Of a stretch of 64,000 bases of DNA, positions 43,401 through 58,584 are shown in pieces (the stretch's first letter is position 1; every line of letters begins with the position of its first letter). Both the position numbers and the translations under genes were made by a program. The notes beneath the pieces are model-generated. The model was given only the letters and a program-made list of their open reading frames with translations. It had not been told where the DNA came from and searched no databases. Origin of the DNA: Eledone cirrhosa (lineage: Eukaryota > Mollusca > Cephalopoda > Octopoda > Eledonidae); NCBI GenBank assembly GCA_964016885.1, contig OZ024742.1, positions 359,621,436 to 359,685,435 on the forward strand, written 5' to 3'.

Positions 43401-46400
43401 GGGCAGATAACCACATACACAAACACAGACATAGGCTAACAGGGGCAGATAACCACACACATAGACAGACATACGTTAACAGGGCCAGATAACCACACTC
43501 ACAAACACGGATATTGGCTAACAGGGGCAGATAACCACACATAAAAACAGACATAGGCTAACAGGGGCAGATAACCACACACATAAACAGACATAGGCTA
43601 ACAGGGGCAGATAATCACACACGCAAACACAGACATAGGCTAACAGGGGCAGATAACCACACACGCAAACACAGACATAGACTAACAGGGGCAGATAACC
43701 ACACACACAAACACAGACATAGGCTAACAGAGGCAGATAACAACACACATAAAGAGACATACGCTAACAGGGGCAGATGACCACACACACAAACACAGAC
43801 ATAGGTTAATTGGGGCAGATAATCACACACATAGACAGACATAGGCTAACAGGGGCAGATAACCACACACACAAACACAGACATAGGCTATTAGGGACAG
43901 ATAACCACACACACATACACAGACATAGGCTAACAGAGGCAGATAACCACACACACAAACACAGACATAGGCTCACAGGGGCAGATAACCACACACACAA
44001 ACACATACATAGACTCACAGGGGCAGATAACCACACACACAAACACAGACATAGGCTCACAGGGGCAGATAACCACACACACAAACACAGACGTAGGCTA
44101 ACAGGGGCATATAACCATACACAGAAACACAGACATTGGCTCAGAGGGGCAGATAACCACACACACAAACACAGACATAGGCTCACAGTGGCAGATAACC
44201 ACACACACAAACACAGACATAGGCTCACAGGGGCAGATAACCACACACACAAACACAGACATAGGCTAACAGGGGCAGATAACCACATACACAAACACAG
44301 ACATAGGCTAACAGGGGCAGATAACCACACACGCATAAACAGACATAGGCTAACAGGGGCAGTTAACCACACACACAAACACAGACATAGGCTCACAGGG
44401 GCAGATAACCGCACACACAAACACAGACATAGGCTAACAGAGGCAGATAACCACACACACAAACACAGACATAGGCTAACAGGGGCAGATAACCACACAC
44501 ACAAACACAGACATAGGCTAACAGGGGCAGATAACCACACACACAAACACAGACATAGGCTATTAGGGGCAGATAACCACACACACATACACAGACATAG
44601 GCTAACAGAGGCAGATAACCACACACACAAACACAGACATAGACTAACAGGGGCAGATAACCACACACACAAACACATACATAGACTCACAGGGGCAGAT
44701 AACCACACACACAAACACATACATAGACTCACAGGGGCAGATAACCACACACACAAACACAGACATAGGCTCACAGGGGCAGATAACCACACACACAAAC
44801 ACAGACGTAGGCTAACAGGGGCAGATAACCATACACAGAAACACAGACATTGGCTCAGAGGGGCAGATAACCACACACACAAACACAGACATAGGCTCAC
44901 AGTGGCAGATAACGACACACACAAACACAGACATAGGCTAACAGGGGCAGATAACCACACACACAAACACAGACATAGGCTCACAGGGGCAGATAGCCAC
45001 ACACACAAACAGACATAGGCTAACAGGGGCAGATAACCACATACACAAACACAGACATAGGTTAACAGGGGCAGATAACCACACACTCATAAACAGACAT
45101 AGGCTAACAGGGGCAGATAACCACACACATAGACAGACATACGTTAACAGGGCCAGATAACCACACACACAAACACGGATATAGGCTAACAGGGGCAGAT
45201 AACCACACATAAAAACAGACATAGGCTCACAGGGGCAGATAACCACACACACAAACACGGACATAGGTTACAGAGGCAGATAACCACACACATGAACACA
45301 GACATAGACTAACAGGGGCAGATAACCACACACACAAACACAGACATAGGCTCACAGGGGCAGATAACCACACACACAAACACAGACATAGGCTAACAGG
45401 GGCAGATAACCACACACACAAACACAGACATAGGCTAACAGGGGCAGATAACCACACACACAAACACAGACATAGGCTCACAGGGGCAGATAACCGCACA
45501 CACAAACACAGACATAGGCTAACAGAGGCAGATAACCACACACACAAACACAGACATAGGCTAACAGGGGCAGATAACCACACACACAAAAACAGACATA
45601 GGCTAACAGGGGCAGATAACGACACACGCAAACACAGACATAGGCTATTAGGGGCAGATAACCACACACACATACACAGACATAGGCTAACAGAGGCAGA
45701 TAACCACACACACAAACACAGACATAGACTAACAGGGGCAGATAACCACACACACAAACACAGACATAGGCTCACAGGGGCAGATAACCACACACACAAA
45801 CACATACATAGATTCACAGGGGCAGATAACCACACACACAAACACAGACATAGGCTCACAGGGGCAGATAACCACACACACAAACACAGACGTAGGCTAA
45901 CAGGGGCAGATAACCATACACAGAAACACAGACATTGGCTCAGAGGGGCAGATAACCACACACACAAACACAGACATAGGCTCACAGTGGCAGATAACGA
46001 CACACACAAACACAGACATAGGCTCACAGGGGCAGATAACCAAACACACAAACACAGACATAGACTAACAGGGGCAGATAACCACACACACAAACACAGA
46101 CATAGGCTCACAGGGGCAGGTAGCCACACACACAAACAGACATAGGCTAACAGGGGCAGATAACCACATACACAAACACAGACATAGGCTAACAGGGGCA
46201 GATAACCACACACATAGACAGACATACGTTAACAGGGCCAGATAACCACACTCACAAACACGGATATTGGCTAACAGGGGCAGATAACCACACATAAAAA
46301 CAGACATAGGCTAACAGGGGCAGATAACCACACACATAAACAGACATAGGCTAACAGGGGCAGATAATCACACACGCAAACACAGATATAGGCTAACAGG

Positions 46401-48686
46401 GGCAGATAACCACACACGCAAACACAGACATAGACTAACAGGGGCAGATAACCACACACACAAACACAGACATAGGCTAACAGAGGCAGATAACAACACA
46501 CATAAAGAGACATACGCTAACAGGGGCAGATGACCACACACACAAACACAGACATAGGTTAATTGGGGCAGATAATCACACACATAGACAGACATAGGCT
46601 AACAGGGGCAGATAACCACACACACAAACACAGACATAGGCTATTAGGGACAGATAACCACACACACATACACAGACATAGGCTAACAGAGGCAGATAAC
46701 CACACACACAAACACAGACATAGGCTCACAGGGGCAGATAACCACACACACAAACACAGACATAGGCTCACAGGGGCAGATAACCACACACACAAACACA
46801 GACGTAGGCTAACAGGGGCATATAACCATACACAGAAACACAGACATTGGCTCAGAGGGGCAGATAACCACACACACAAACACAGACATAGGCTCACAGT
46901 GGCAGATAACCACACACACAAACACAGACATAGGCTAACAGGGGCAGATAACCACACACGCATAAACAGACATAGGCTAACAGGGGCAGTTAACCACACA
47001 CACAAACACAGACATAGGCTCACAGGGGCAGATAACCGCACACACAAACACAGACATAGGCTAACAGAGGCAGATAACCACACACACAAACACAGACATA
47101 GGCTAACAGGGGCAGATAACCACACACACAAACACAGACATAGGCTAACAGGGGCAGATAACGACACACACAAACACAGACATAGGCTATTAGGGGCAGA
47201 TAACCACACACACATACACAGACATAGGCTAACAGAGGCAGATAACCACACACACAAACACAGACATAGACTAACAGGGGCAGATAACCACACACACAAA
47301 CACATACATAGAGTCACAGGGGCAGATAACCACACACACAAACACATACATAGACTCACAGGGGCAGATAACCACACACACAAACACAGACATAGGCTCA
47401 CAGGGGCAGATAACCACACACACAAACACAGACGTAGGCTAACAGGGGCAGATAACCATACACAGAAACACAGACATTGGCTCAGAGGGGCAGATAACCA
47501 CACACACAAACACAGACATAGGCTCACAGTGGCAGATAACGACACACACAAACACAGACATAGGCTAACAGGGGCAGATAACCACACACACAAACACAGA
47601 CATAGGCTCACAGGGGCAGATAGCCACACACACAAACAGACATAGGCTAACAGGGGCAGATAACCACATACACAAACACAGACATAGGCTAACAGGGGTA
47701 GATAACCACACACGCATACACAGACATAGGCTAACAGGGGCAGATAACCACACACATAGACAGACATACGTTAACAGGGCCAGATAACCACACACACAAA
47801 TACGGATATAGGCTAACAGGGGCAGATAAACACACATAAAAACAGACATAGGCTCACAGGGGCAGATAACCACACACACAAACACGGACATAGGCTAACA
47901 GGGGCAGATAACCACACACATAAACAGACATAGGCTAACAGGGGCAGATAACCACACACGCAAACACAGACATAGGCTAACAGGGGCAGATAACCACACA
48001 AATAAACAGACATACGCTAACAGGGGCAGATAACCACACACACACAAACACAGACATAGGCTCACAGTGGCAGATAACCACACACACAAACACAGACATA
48101 GGCTCACAGGGGCAGATAACCACACACACAAACACATACATAGACTCACAGGGGCAGATAACCACACACACAAACACAGACATAGGCTCACAGGGGCAGA
48201 TAACCACACACACAAACACAGACGTAGGCTAACAGGGGCATATAACCATACACAGAAACACAGACATTGGCTCAGAGGGGCAGATAACCACACACACAAA
48301 CACAGACATAGGCTCACAGTGGCAGATAACCACACACACAAACACAGACATAGGCTCACAGGGGCAGATAACCACACACACAAACACAGACATAGGCTAA
48401 CAGGGGCAGATAACCACACACACAAACACAGACATAGGCTCACAGGGGCAGATAGCCACACACACAAACAGACATAGGCTAACAGGGGCAGATAACCACA
48501 TACACAAACACAGACATAGGTTAACAGGGGCAGATAACCACACACGCATAAACAGACATAGGCTAACAGGGGCAGATAACCACACACATAGACAGACATA
48601 CGTTAACAGGGCCAGATAACCACACACACAAACACGGATATAGGCTAACAGGGGCAGATAACCACACACAAAAACAGACGTAGGCT
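39524..48686. repeat. Series of related higher-order repeats with period 2.75-3.5 kb
   Basis: A block of about 1 kb (332 minus-strand codons) starting at 39524 recurs at 42474 and 45227, with a related start at 48686. The spacings are 2950, 2753 and 3459. The same block occurs earlier at 35730. Rare markers AAACACATACATAGATTCACAG and ACACACAAAAACAGACAT are shared by the three copies at 39.5, 42.5 and 45.2 kb, which sets them apart as a young subfamily. Confidence 0.78.
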
Positions 48687-50942
48687 CACAGGGGCAGATA
48701 ACCACACACACAAACACGGACATAGGTTACAGAGGCAGATAACCACACACATGAACACAGACATAGACTAACAGGGGCAGATAACCACACACACAAACAC
48801 AGACATAGGCTCACAGGGGCAGATAACCACACACACAAACACAGACATAGGCTAACAGGGGCAGATAACCACACACACAAACACAGACATAGGCTAACAG
48901 GGGCAGATAACCACACACACAAACACAGACATAGGCTCACAGGGGCAGATAACCGCACACACAAACACAGACATAGGCTAACAGAGGCAGATAACCACAC
49001 ACACAAACACAGACATAGGCTAACAGGGGCAGATAACCACACACACAAACACAGACATAGGCTAACAGGGGCAGATAACGACACACACAAACACAGACAT
49101 AGGCTATTAGGGGCAGATAACCACACACACATACACAGACATAGGCTAACAGAGGCAGATAACCACACACACAAACACAGACATAGACTAACAGGGGCAG
49201 ATAACCACACACACAAACACAGACATAGGCTCACAGGGGCAGATAACCGCACACACAAACACATACATAGACTCACAGGGGCAGATAACCACACACACAA
49301 ACACAGACATAGGCTCACAGGGGCAGATAACCACACACACAAACACAGACGTAGGCTAACAGGGGCAGATAACCATACACAGAAACACAGACATTGGCTC
49401 AGAGGGGCAGATAACCACACACACAAACACAGACATAGGCTCACAGTGGCAGATAACGACACACACAAACACAGACATAGGCTCACAGGGGCAGATAACC
49501 AAACACACAAACACAGACATAGACTAACAGGGGCAGATAACCACACACACAAACACAGACATAGGCTCACAGGGGCAGATAACCGCACACACAAACACAG
49601 ACATAGGCTAACAGAGGCAGATAACCACACACACAAACACAGACATAGGCTAACAGGGGCAGATAACCACACACACAAACACAGACATAGGCTAACAGGG
49701 GCAGATAACGACACACACAAACACAGACATAGGCTATTAGGGGCAGATAACCACACACACATACACAGACATAGGCTAACAGAGGCAGATAACCACACAC
49801 ACAAACACAGACATAGACTAACAGGGGCAGATAACCACACACACAAACACATACATAGACTCACAGGGGCAGATAACCACACACACAAACACATACATAG
49901 ACTCACAGGGGCAGATAACCACACACACAAACACAGACATAGGCTCACAGGGGCAGATAACCACACACACAAACACAGACGTAGGCTAACAGGGGCAGAT
50001 AACCATACACAGAAACACAGACATTGGCTCAGAGCGGCAGATAACCACACACACAAACACAGACATAGGCTCACAGTGGCAGATAACGACACACACAAAC
50101 ACAGACATAGGCTCACATGGGCAGATAACCACACACACAAACACAGACATAGGCTAACAGGGGCAGATAACCACACACACAAACACAGACATAGGCTCAC
50201 AGGGGCAGATAGCCACACACACAAACAGACATAGGCTAACAGGGGCAGATAACCACATACACAAACACAGACATAGGCTAACAGGGGTAGATAACCACAC
50301 ACGCATACACAGACATAGGCTAACAGGGGCAGATAACCACACACATAGACAGACATACGTTAACAGGGCCAGATAACCACACACACAAATACGGATATAG
50401 GCTAACAGGGGCAGATAAACACACATAAAAACAGACATAGGCTCACAGGGGCAGATAACCACACACACAAACACGGACATAGGCTAACAGGGGCAGATAA
50501 CCACACACATAAACAGACATAGGCTAACAGGGGCAGATAACCACACACGCAAACACAGACATAGGCTAACAGGGGCAGATAACCACTCAAATAAACAGAC
50601 ATACGCTAACAGGGGCAGATAACCACACACCCACAAACACAGACATAGGCTAACAGAGGCAGATAACAACACACATAAAGAGACATACGCTAACAGGGGC
50701 AGATATCCACACACACAAACACAGACATAGGTTAATTGGGGCAGATAATCACACACACATACACAGACATAGACTCACAGGGGCAGATAACCACACACAC
50801 AAACACAGACATAGGCTCACAGGGGCAGATAACCACACACACAAACACAGACGTAGGCTAACAGGGGCATATAACCATACACAGAAACACAGAAATTGGC
50901 TCAGAGGGGCAGATAACCACACACACAAACACAGACATAGGC
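46559..50942. repeat. 4.9-kb block, copy D
   Basis: Second copy of the 27.1-32.0 kb block, with private changes (for example AACCGCACACACAAACACATAC at about 49.25 kb and AACCACTCAAATAAAC at 50581). Confidence 0.8.
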
Positions 50943-53900
50943 TCACAGTGGCAGATAACCACACACACAAACACAGACATAGGCTCACAGGGGCAGATAA
51001 CCACACACTCAAACACAGACATAGGCTAACAGGGGCAGATAACCGCACACACAAACACAGACATAGACTCACAGGGGCAGATAGCCACACACACAAACAG
51101 ACATAGGCTAACAGGGGCAGATAACCACATACACAAACACAGACATAGGCTAACAGGGGCAGATAACCACACACGCATAAACAGACATAGGCTAACAGGG
51201 GCAGATAACCACACACATAGACAGACATACATTAACAGGGCCAGATAACCACACACACAAACACGGATATAGGCTAACAGGGGCAGATAACCACACATAA
51301 AAACAGACATAGGCTCACAGGGGCAGATAACCACACACACAAACACGGACATAGGTTACAGAGGCAGATAACCACACACACAAACACAGACATAGGCTAA
51401 CAGGGGCAGATAACCACACACACAAACACAGACATAGGCTCACAGGGGCAGATAGCCACACACACAAACAGACATAGGCTAACAGGGGCAGATAACCACA
51501 TACACAAACACAGACATAGGCTAACAGGGGCAGATAACCACACACGCATAAACAGACATAGGCTAACAGGGGCAGATAACCACACACATAGACAGACATA
51601 CATTAACAGGGCCAGATAACCACACACACAAACACGGATATAGGCAAACAGGGGCAGATAACCACACATAAAAAGAGACATAGGCTCACAGGGGCAGATA
51701 ACCACACACACAAACACGGACATAGGTTACAGAGGCAGATAACCACACACATAAACACAGACATAGACTAACAGGGGCAGATAACCACACACACAAACAC
51801 AGACATAGGCTCACAGTGGCAGATAACCACACACACAAACACAGACATAGGCTAACAGGGGCAGATAACCACACACACAAACACAGACATAGGCTAACAG
51901 GGGCAGATAACCACACACACAAACACAGACATAGGCTCACAGGGGCAGATAACCGCACACACAAACACAGACATAGGCTAACAGAGGCAGATAACCACAC
52001 ACACAAACACAGACATAGGCTAACAGGGGCAGATAACCACACACACAAACACAGACATAGGCTAAACAGGGGCAGATAACGACACACACAAACACAGACA
52101 TAGGCTATTAGGGGCAGATAACCACACACGTATAAACAGACATAGGCTAACAGGGGCAGATAACCACACACATAGACAGACATACATTAACAGGGCCAGA
52201 TAACCACACACACAAACACGGATATAGGCTAACAGGGGCAGATAACCACACATAAAAACAGACATAGGCTCACAGGGGCAGATAACCACACACACAAACA
52301 CGGACATAGGCTAACAGGGGCAGATAACCACACACATAAACAGACATAGGCTAACAGGGGCAGATAACCACACACGCAAACACAGACATAGGCTAACAGG
52401 GGCAGATAACCACACAAATAAACAGACATACGCTAACAGGGGCAGATAACCACACACACACAAACACAGACATAGGCTAACAGAGGCAGATAACAACACA
52501 CATAAAGAGACATACGCTAACAGGGGCAGATATCCACACACACAAACACAGACATAGGTTAATTGGGGCAGATAATCACACACACATACACAGACATAGA
52601 CTCACAGGGGCAGATAACCACACACACAAACACAGACATAGGCTCACAGGGGCAGATAACCACACACACAAACACAGACGTAGGCTAACAGGGGCATATA
52701 ACCATACACAGAAACACAGAAATTGGCTCAGAGGGGCAGATAACCACACACACAAACACAGACATAGGCTCACAGTGGCAGATAACCACACACACAAACA
52801 CAGACATAGGCTCACATGGGCAGATAACCACACACTCAAACACAGACATAGGCTAACAGGGGCAGATAACCACACACACAAACACAGACATAGACTCACA
52901 GGGGCAGATAGCCACACACACAAACAGACATAGGCTAACAGGGGCAGATAACCACATACACAAACACAGACATAGGCTAACAGGGGCAGATAACCACACA
53001 CGCATAAACAGACATAGGCTAATAGGGGCAGATAACCACACACATAGACAGACATACATTAACAGGGCCAGATAACCACACACACAAACACGGATATAGG
53101 CTAACAGGGGCAGATAACCACACATAAAAACAGACATAGGCTCAGAGGGGCAGATAACCACACACACAAACACGGACATGGGTTACAGAGGCAGATAACC
53201 ACACACACAAACACAGACATAGGCTAACAGGGGCAGATAACCACACACACAAACACAGACATAGGCTCACAGGGGCAGATAGCCACACACACAAACAGAC
53301 ATAGGCTAACAGGGGCAGATAACCACATACACAAACACAGACATAGGCTAACAGGGGCAGATAACCACACACATAGACAGACATACGTTAACAGGGCCAG
53401 ATAACCACACACACAAATACGGATATAGGCTAACAGGGGCAGATAAACACACATAAAAACAGACATAGGCTCACAGGGGCAGATAACCACACACACAAAC
53501 ACGGACATAGGCTAAAGGGGCAGATAACCACACACATAAACAGACATAGGCTAACAGGGGCAGATAACCACACACGCAAACACAGACATAGGCTAACAGG
53601 GGCAGATAACCACACAAATAAACAGACATACGCTAACAGGGGCAGATAACCACACACCCACAAACACAGACATAGGCTAACAGAGGCAGATAACAACACA
53701 CATAAAGAGACATACGCTAACAGGGGCAGATATCCACACACACAAACACAGACATAGGTTAATTGGGGCAGATAATCACACACACATACACAGACATAGA
53801 CTCACAGGGGCAGATAACCACACACACAAACACAGACATAGGCTCACAGGGGCAGATAACCACACACACAAACACAGACGTAGGCTAATAGGGGCATATA

Positions 53901-56900
53901 ACCATACACAGAAACACAGAAATTGGCTCAGAGGGGCAGATAACCACACACACAAACACAGACATAGGCTCACAGTGGCAGATAACCACACACACAAACA
54001 CAGACATAGGCTAACAGGGGCAGATAACCGCACACACAAACACAGACATAGACTCACAGGGGCAGATAGCCACACACACAAACAGACATAGGCTAACAGG
54101 GGCAGATAACCACATACACAAACACAGACATAGGCTAACAGGGGCAGATAACCACACACGCATAAACAGACATAGGCTAACAGGGGCAGATAACCACACA
54201 CATAGACAGACATACATTAACAGGGCCAGATAACCACACACACAAACACGGATATAGGCTAACAGGGGCAGATAACCACACATAAAAACAGACATAGGCT
54301 CACAGGGGCAGATAACCACACACACAAACACGGACATAGGTTACAGAGGCAGATAACCACACACACAAACACAGACATAGGCTAACAGGGGCAGATAACC
54401 ACACACACAAACACAGACATAGGCTCACAGGGGCAGATAGCCACACACACAAACAGACATAGGCTAACAGGGGCAGATAACCACATACACAAACACAGAC
54501 ATAGGCTAACAGGGGCAGATAACCACACACGCATAAACAGACATAGGCTAACAGGGGCAGATAACCACACACATAGACAGACATACATTAACAGGGCCAG
54601 ATAACCACACACACAAACACGGATATAGGCTAACAGGGGCAGATAACCACACATAAAAAGAGACATAGGCTCACAGGGGCAGATAACTACACACACAAAC
54701 ACGGACATAGGTTACAGAGGCAGATAACCACACACATAAACACAGACATAGACTAACAGGGGCAGATAACCACACACACAAACACAGACATAGGCTCACA
54801 GGGGCAGATAACCACACACACAAACACAGACATAGGCTAACAGGGGCAGATAACCACACACACAAACACAGACATAGGCTAACAGGGGCAGATAACCACA
54901 CACACAAACACAGACATAGGCTCACAGGGGCAGATAACCGCACACACAAACACAGACATAGGCTAACAGAGGCAGATAACCACACACACAAACACAGACA
55001 TAGGCTAACAGGGGCAGATAACCACACACACAAACACAGACATAGGCTAACAGGGGCAGATAACGACACACACAAACACAGACATAGGCTATTAGGGGCA
55101 GATAACCACACACACATACACAGACATAGGCTAACAGAGGCAGATAACCACACACACAAACAAAGACATAGACTAACAGGGGCAGATAACCACACACACA
55201 AACACAGTCATAGGCTCACAGGGGCAGATAACCACACACACAAACACATACATAGACTCACAGGGGCAGATAACCACACACACAAACACAGACGTAGGCT
55301 AAAAGGGGCAGATAACCATACACAGAAACACAGACATTGGCTCAGAGGGGCAGATAACCACACACACAAACACAGACATAGGCTCACAGTGGCAGATAAC
55401 GACACACACAAACACAGACATAGGCTCACAGGGGCAGATAACCACACACACAAACACAGACATAGACTAACAGGGGCAGATAACCACACACACAAACACA
55501 GACATAGGCTCACAGGGGCAGATAGCCACACACACAAACAGACATAGGCTAACAGGGGCAGATAACCACATACACAAACACAGACATAGGCTAACAGGGG
55601 CAGATAACCACACACGCATAAACAGACATAGGCTAACAGGGGCAGATAACCACACACATAGACAGACATACATTAACAGGGCCAGATAACCACACACACA
55701 AACACGGATATAGGCTAACAGGGGCAGATAACCACACATAAAAACAGACATAGGCTCACAGGGGCAGATAACCACACACACAAACACGGACATAGGCTAA
55801 CAGGGGCAGATAACCACACACATAAACAGACATAGGCTAACAGGGGCAGATAACCACACACGCAAACACAGACATAGGCTAACAGGGGTAGATAACCACA
55901 CAAATAAACAGACATACGCTAACAGGGGCAGATAACCACACACACACAAACACAGACATAGGCTAACAGAGGCAGATAACAACACACATAAAGAGACATA
56001 CGCTAACAGGGGCAGATATCCACACACACAAACACAGACATAGGTTAATTGGGGCAGATAATCACACACACATACACAGACATAGACTCACAGGGGCAGA
56101 TAACCACACACACAAACACAGACATAGGCTCACAGGGGCAGATAACCACACACACAAACACAGACGTAGGCTAACAGGGGCATATAACCATACACAGAAA
56201 CACAGAAATTGGCTCAGAGGGGCAGATAACCACACACACAAACACAGACATAGGCTCACAGTGGCAGATAACCACACACACAAACACAGACATAGGCTCA
56301 CAGGGGCAGATAACCACACACTCAAACACAGACATAGGCTAACAGGGGCAGATAACCACACACACAAACACAGACATAGACTCACAGGGGCAGATAACCA
56401 CACACACAAACACAGACATAGGCTCACAGGGGCAGATAACCACACACACAAACACAGACGTAGGCTAACAGGGGCATATAACCATACACAGAAACACAGA
56501 AATTGGCTCAGAGGGGCAGATAACCACACACACAAACACAGACATAGGCTCACAGTGGCAGATAACCACACACACAAACACAGACATAGGCTCACAGGGG
56601 CAGATAACCACACACTCAAACACAGACATAGGCTAACAGGGGCAGATAACCACACACACAAACACAGACATAGACTAACAGGGGCAGATAACCACATACA
56701 CAAACACAGACATAGGCTAACAGGGGCAGATAACCACACACGCATAAACAGACATAGGCTAACAGGGGCAGATAACCACACACATAGACAGACATACATT
56801 AACAGGGCCAGATAACCACACACACAAACACGGATATAGGCTAACAGGGGCAGATAACCACACATAAAAACAGACATAGGCTCACAGGGGCAGATAACCA

Positions 56901-57290
56901 CACACACAAACACGGACATAGGTTACAGAGGCAGATAACCACACACACAAACACAGACATAGGCTAACAGGGGCAGATAACCACACACACAAACACAGAC
57001 ATAGGCTCACAGGGGCAGATAGCCACACACACAAACAGACATAGGCTAACAGGGGCAGATAACCACATACACAAACACAGACATAGGCTAACAGGGGCAG
57101 ATAACCACACACGCATAAACAGACATAGGCTAACAGGGGCAGATAACCACACACATAGACAGACATACATTAACAGGGCCAGATAACCACACACACAAAC
57201 ACGGATATAGGCTAACAGGGGCAGATAACCACACATAAAAACAGACATAGGCTCACAGGGGCAGATAACCACACACACAAACACGGACAT
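50749..57290. repeat. Higher-order repeats of period about 2.6-3.5 kb
   Basis: Blocks at 51.0-51.9 kb recur at 54.0-54.9 kb (offset 2985; 3027 on the left part, a difference of one 42-bp unit) and at 56.9-57.5 kb (2582 further). Blocks at 52.2-52.8 kb recur at 55.7-56.3 kb (offset 3486). Shared markers are AAATTGGCTCAGAGGGG and CACACACTCAAACACAG. Copies are interleaved, so a single period cannot be given. Confidence 0.72.
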
Positions 57291-58584
57291 AGGTTACAGA
57301 GGCAGATAACCACACACATAAACACAGACATAGACTAACAGGGGCAGATAACCACACACACAAACACAGACATAGGCTCACAGGGGCAGATAACCACACA
57401 CACAAACACAGACATAGGCAAACAGGGGCAGATAACCACACACACAAACACAGACATAGGCTAACAGGGGCAGATAACCACACACACAAACACAGACATA
57501 GGCTCACAGGGGCAGATAACCGCACACACGAACACAGACATAGGCTAACAGAGGCAGATAACCACACACACAAACACAGACATAGGCTAACAGGGGCAGA
57601 TAACCACACACACAAACACAGACATAGGCTAACAGGGGCAGATAACGACACACACAAACACAGACATAGGCTATTAGGCGCAGATAACCACACACACATA
57701 CACAGACATAGGCTAACAGAGGCAGATAGCCACACACACAAACAGACATAGGCTAACAGGGGCAGATAACCACATACACAAACACAGACATAGGCTAACA
57801 GGGGCAGATAACCACACACGGATACACAGACATAGGCTAACAGGGGCAGATATCCACACACATAGACAGACATACGTTAACAGGGCCAGATAACCACACT
57901 CACATACACGGATATTGGCTAACAGGGGCAGATAACCACACATAAAAACAGACATAGGCTCACAGGGGCAGATAACCACACACACAAACACATACATAGA
58001 CTCACAGGGGCAGATAACCACACACACAAACACAGACGTAGGCTAACAGGGGCAGATAACCATACACAGAAACACAGACATTGGCTCAGAGGGGCAGATA
58101 ACCACACACACAAACACAGACATAGGCTCACAGTAGCAGATAACGACACACACAAACACAGACATAGGCTCACAGGGGCAGATAACCACACACACAAACA
58201 CAGACATAGACTAACAGGGGCAGATAACCACACACACAAACACAGACATAGGCTCACAGGGGCAGATAGCCACACACACAAACAGACATAGGCTAACAGG
58301 GGCAGATAACCACATACACAAACACAGACATAGGCTAACAGGGGCAGATAACCACACACGGATACACAGACATAGGCTAACAGGGGCAGATATCCACACA
58401 CATAGACAGACATACGTTAACAGGGCCAGATAACCACACACACAAACACGGACATAGGCTAACAGGGGCAGATAACCACACACGCAAACACAGACATAGG
58501 CTAACAGGGGCAGATAACCACACACGCAAACACAGACATAGGCTAACAGGGGCAGATAACCACACACACAAACACAGACATAGG

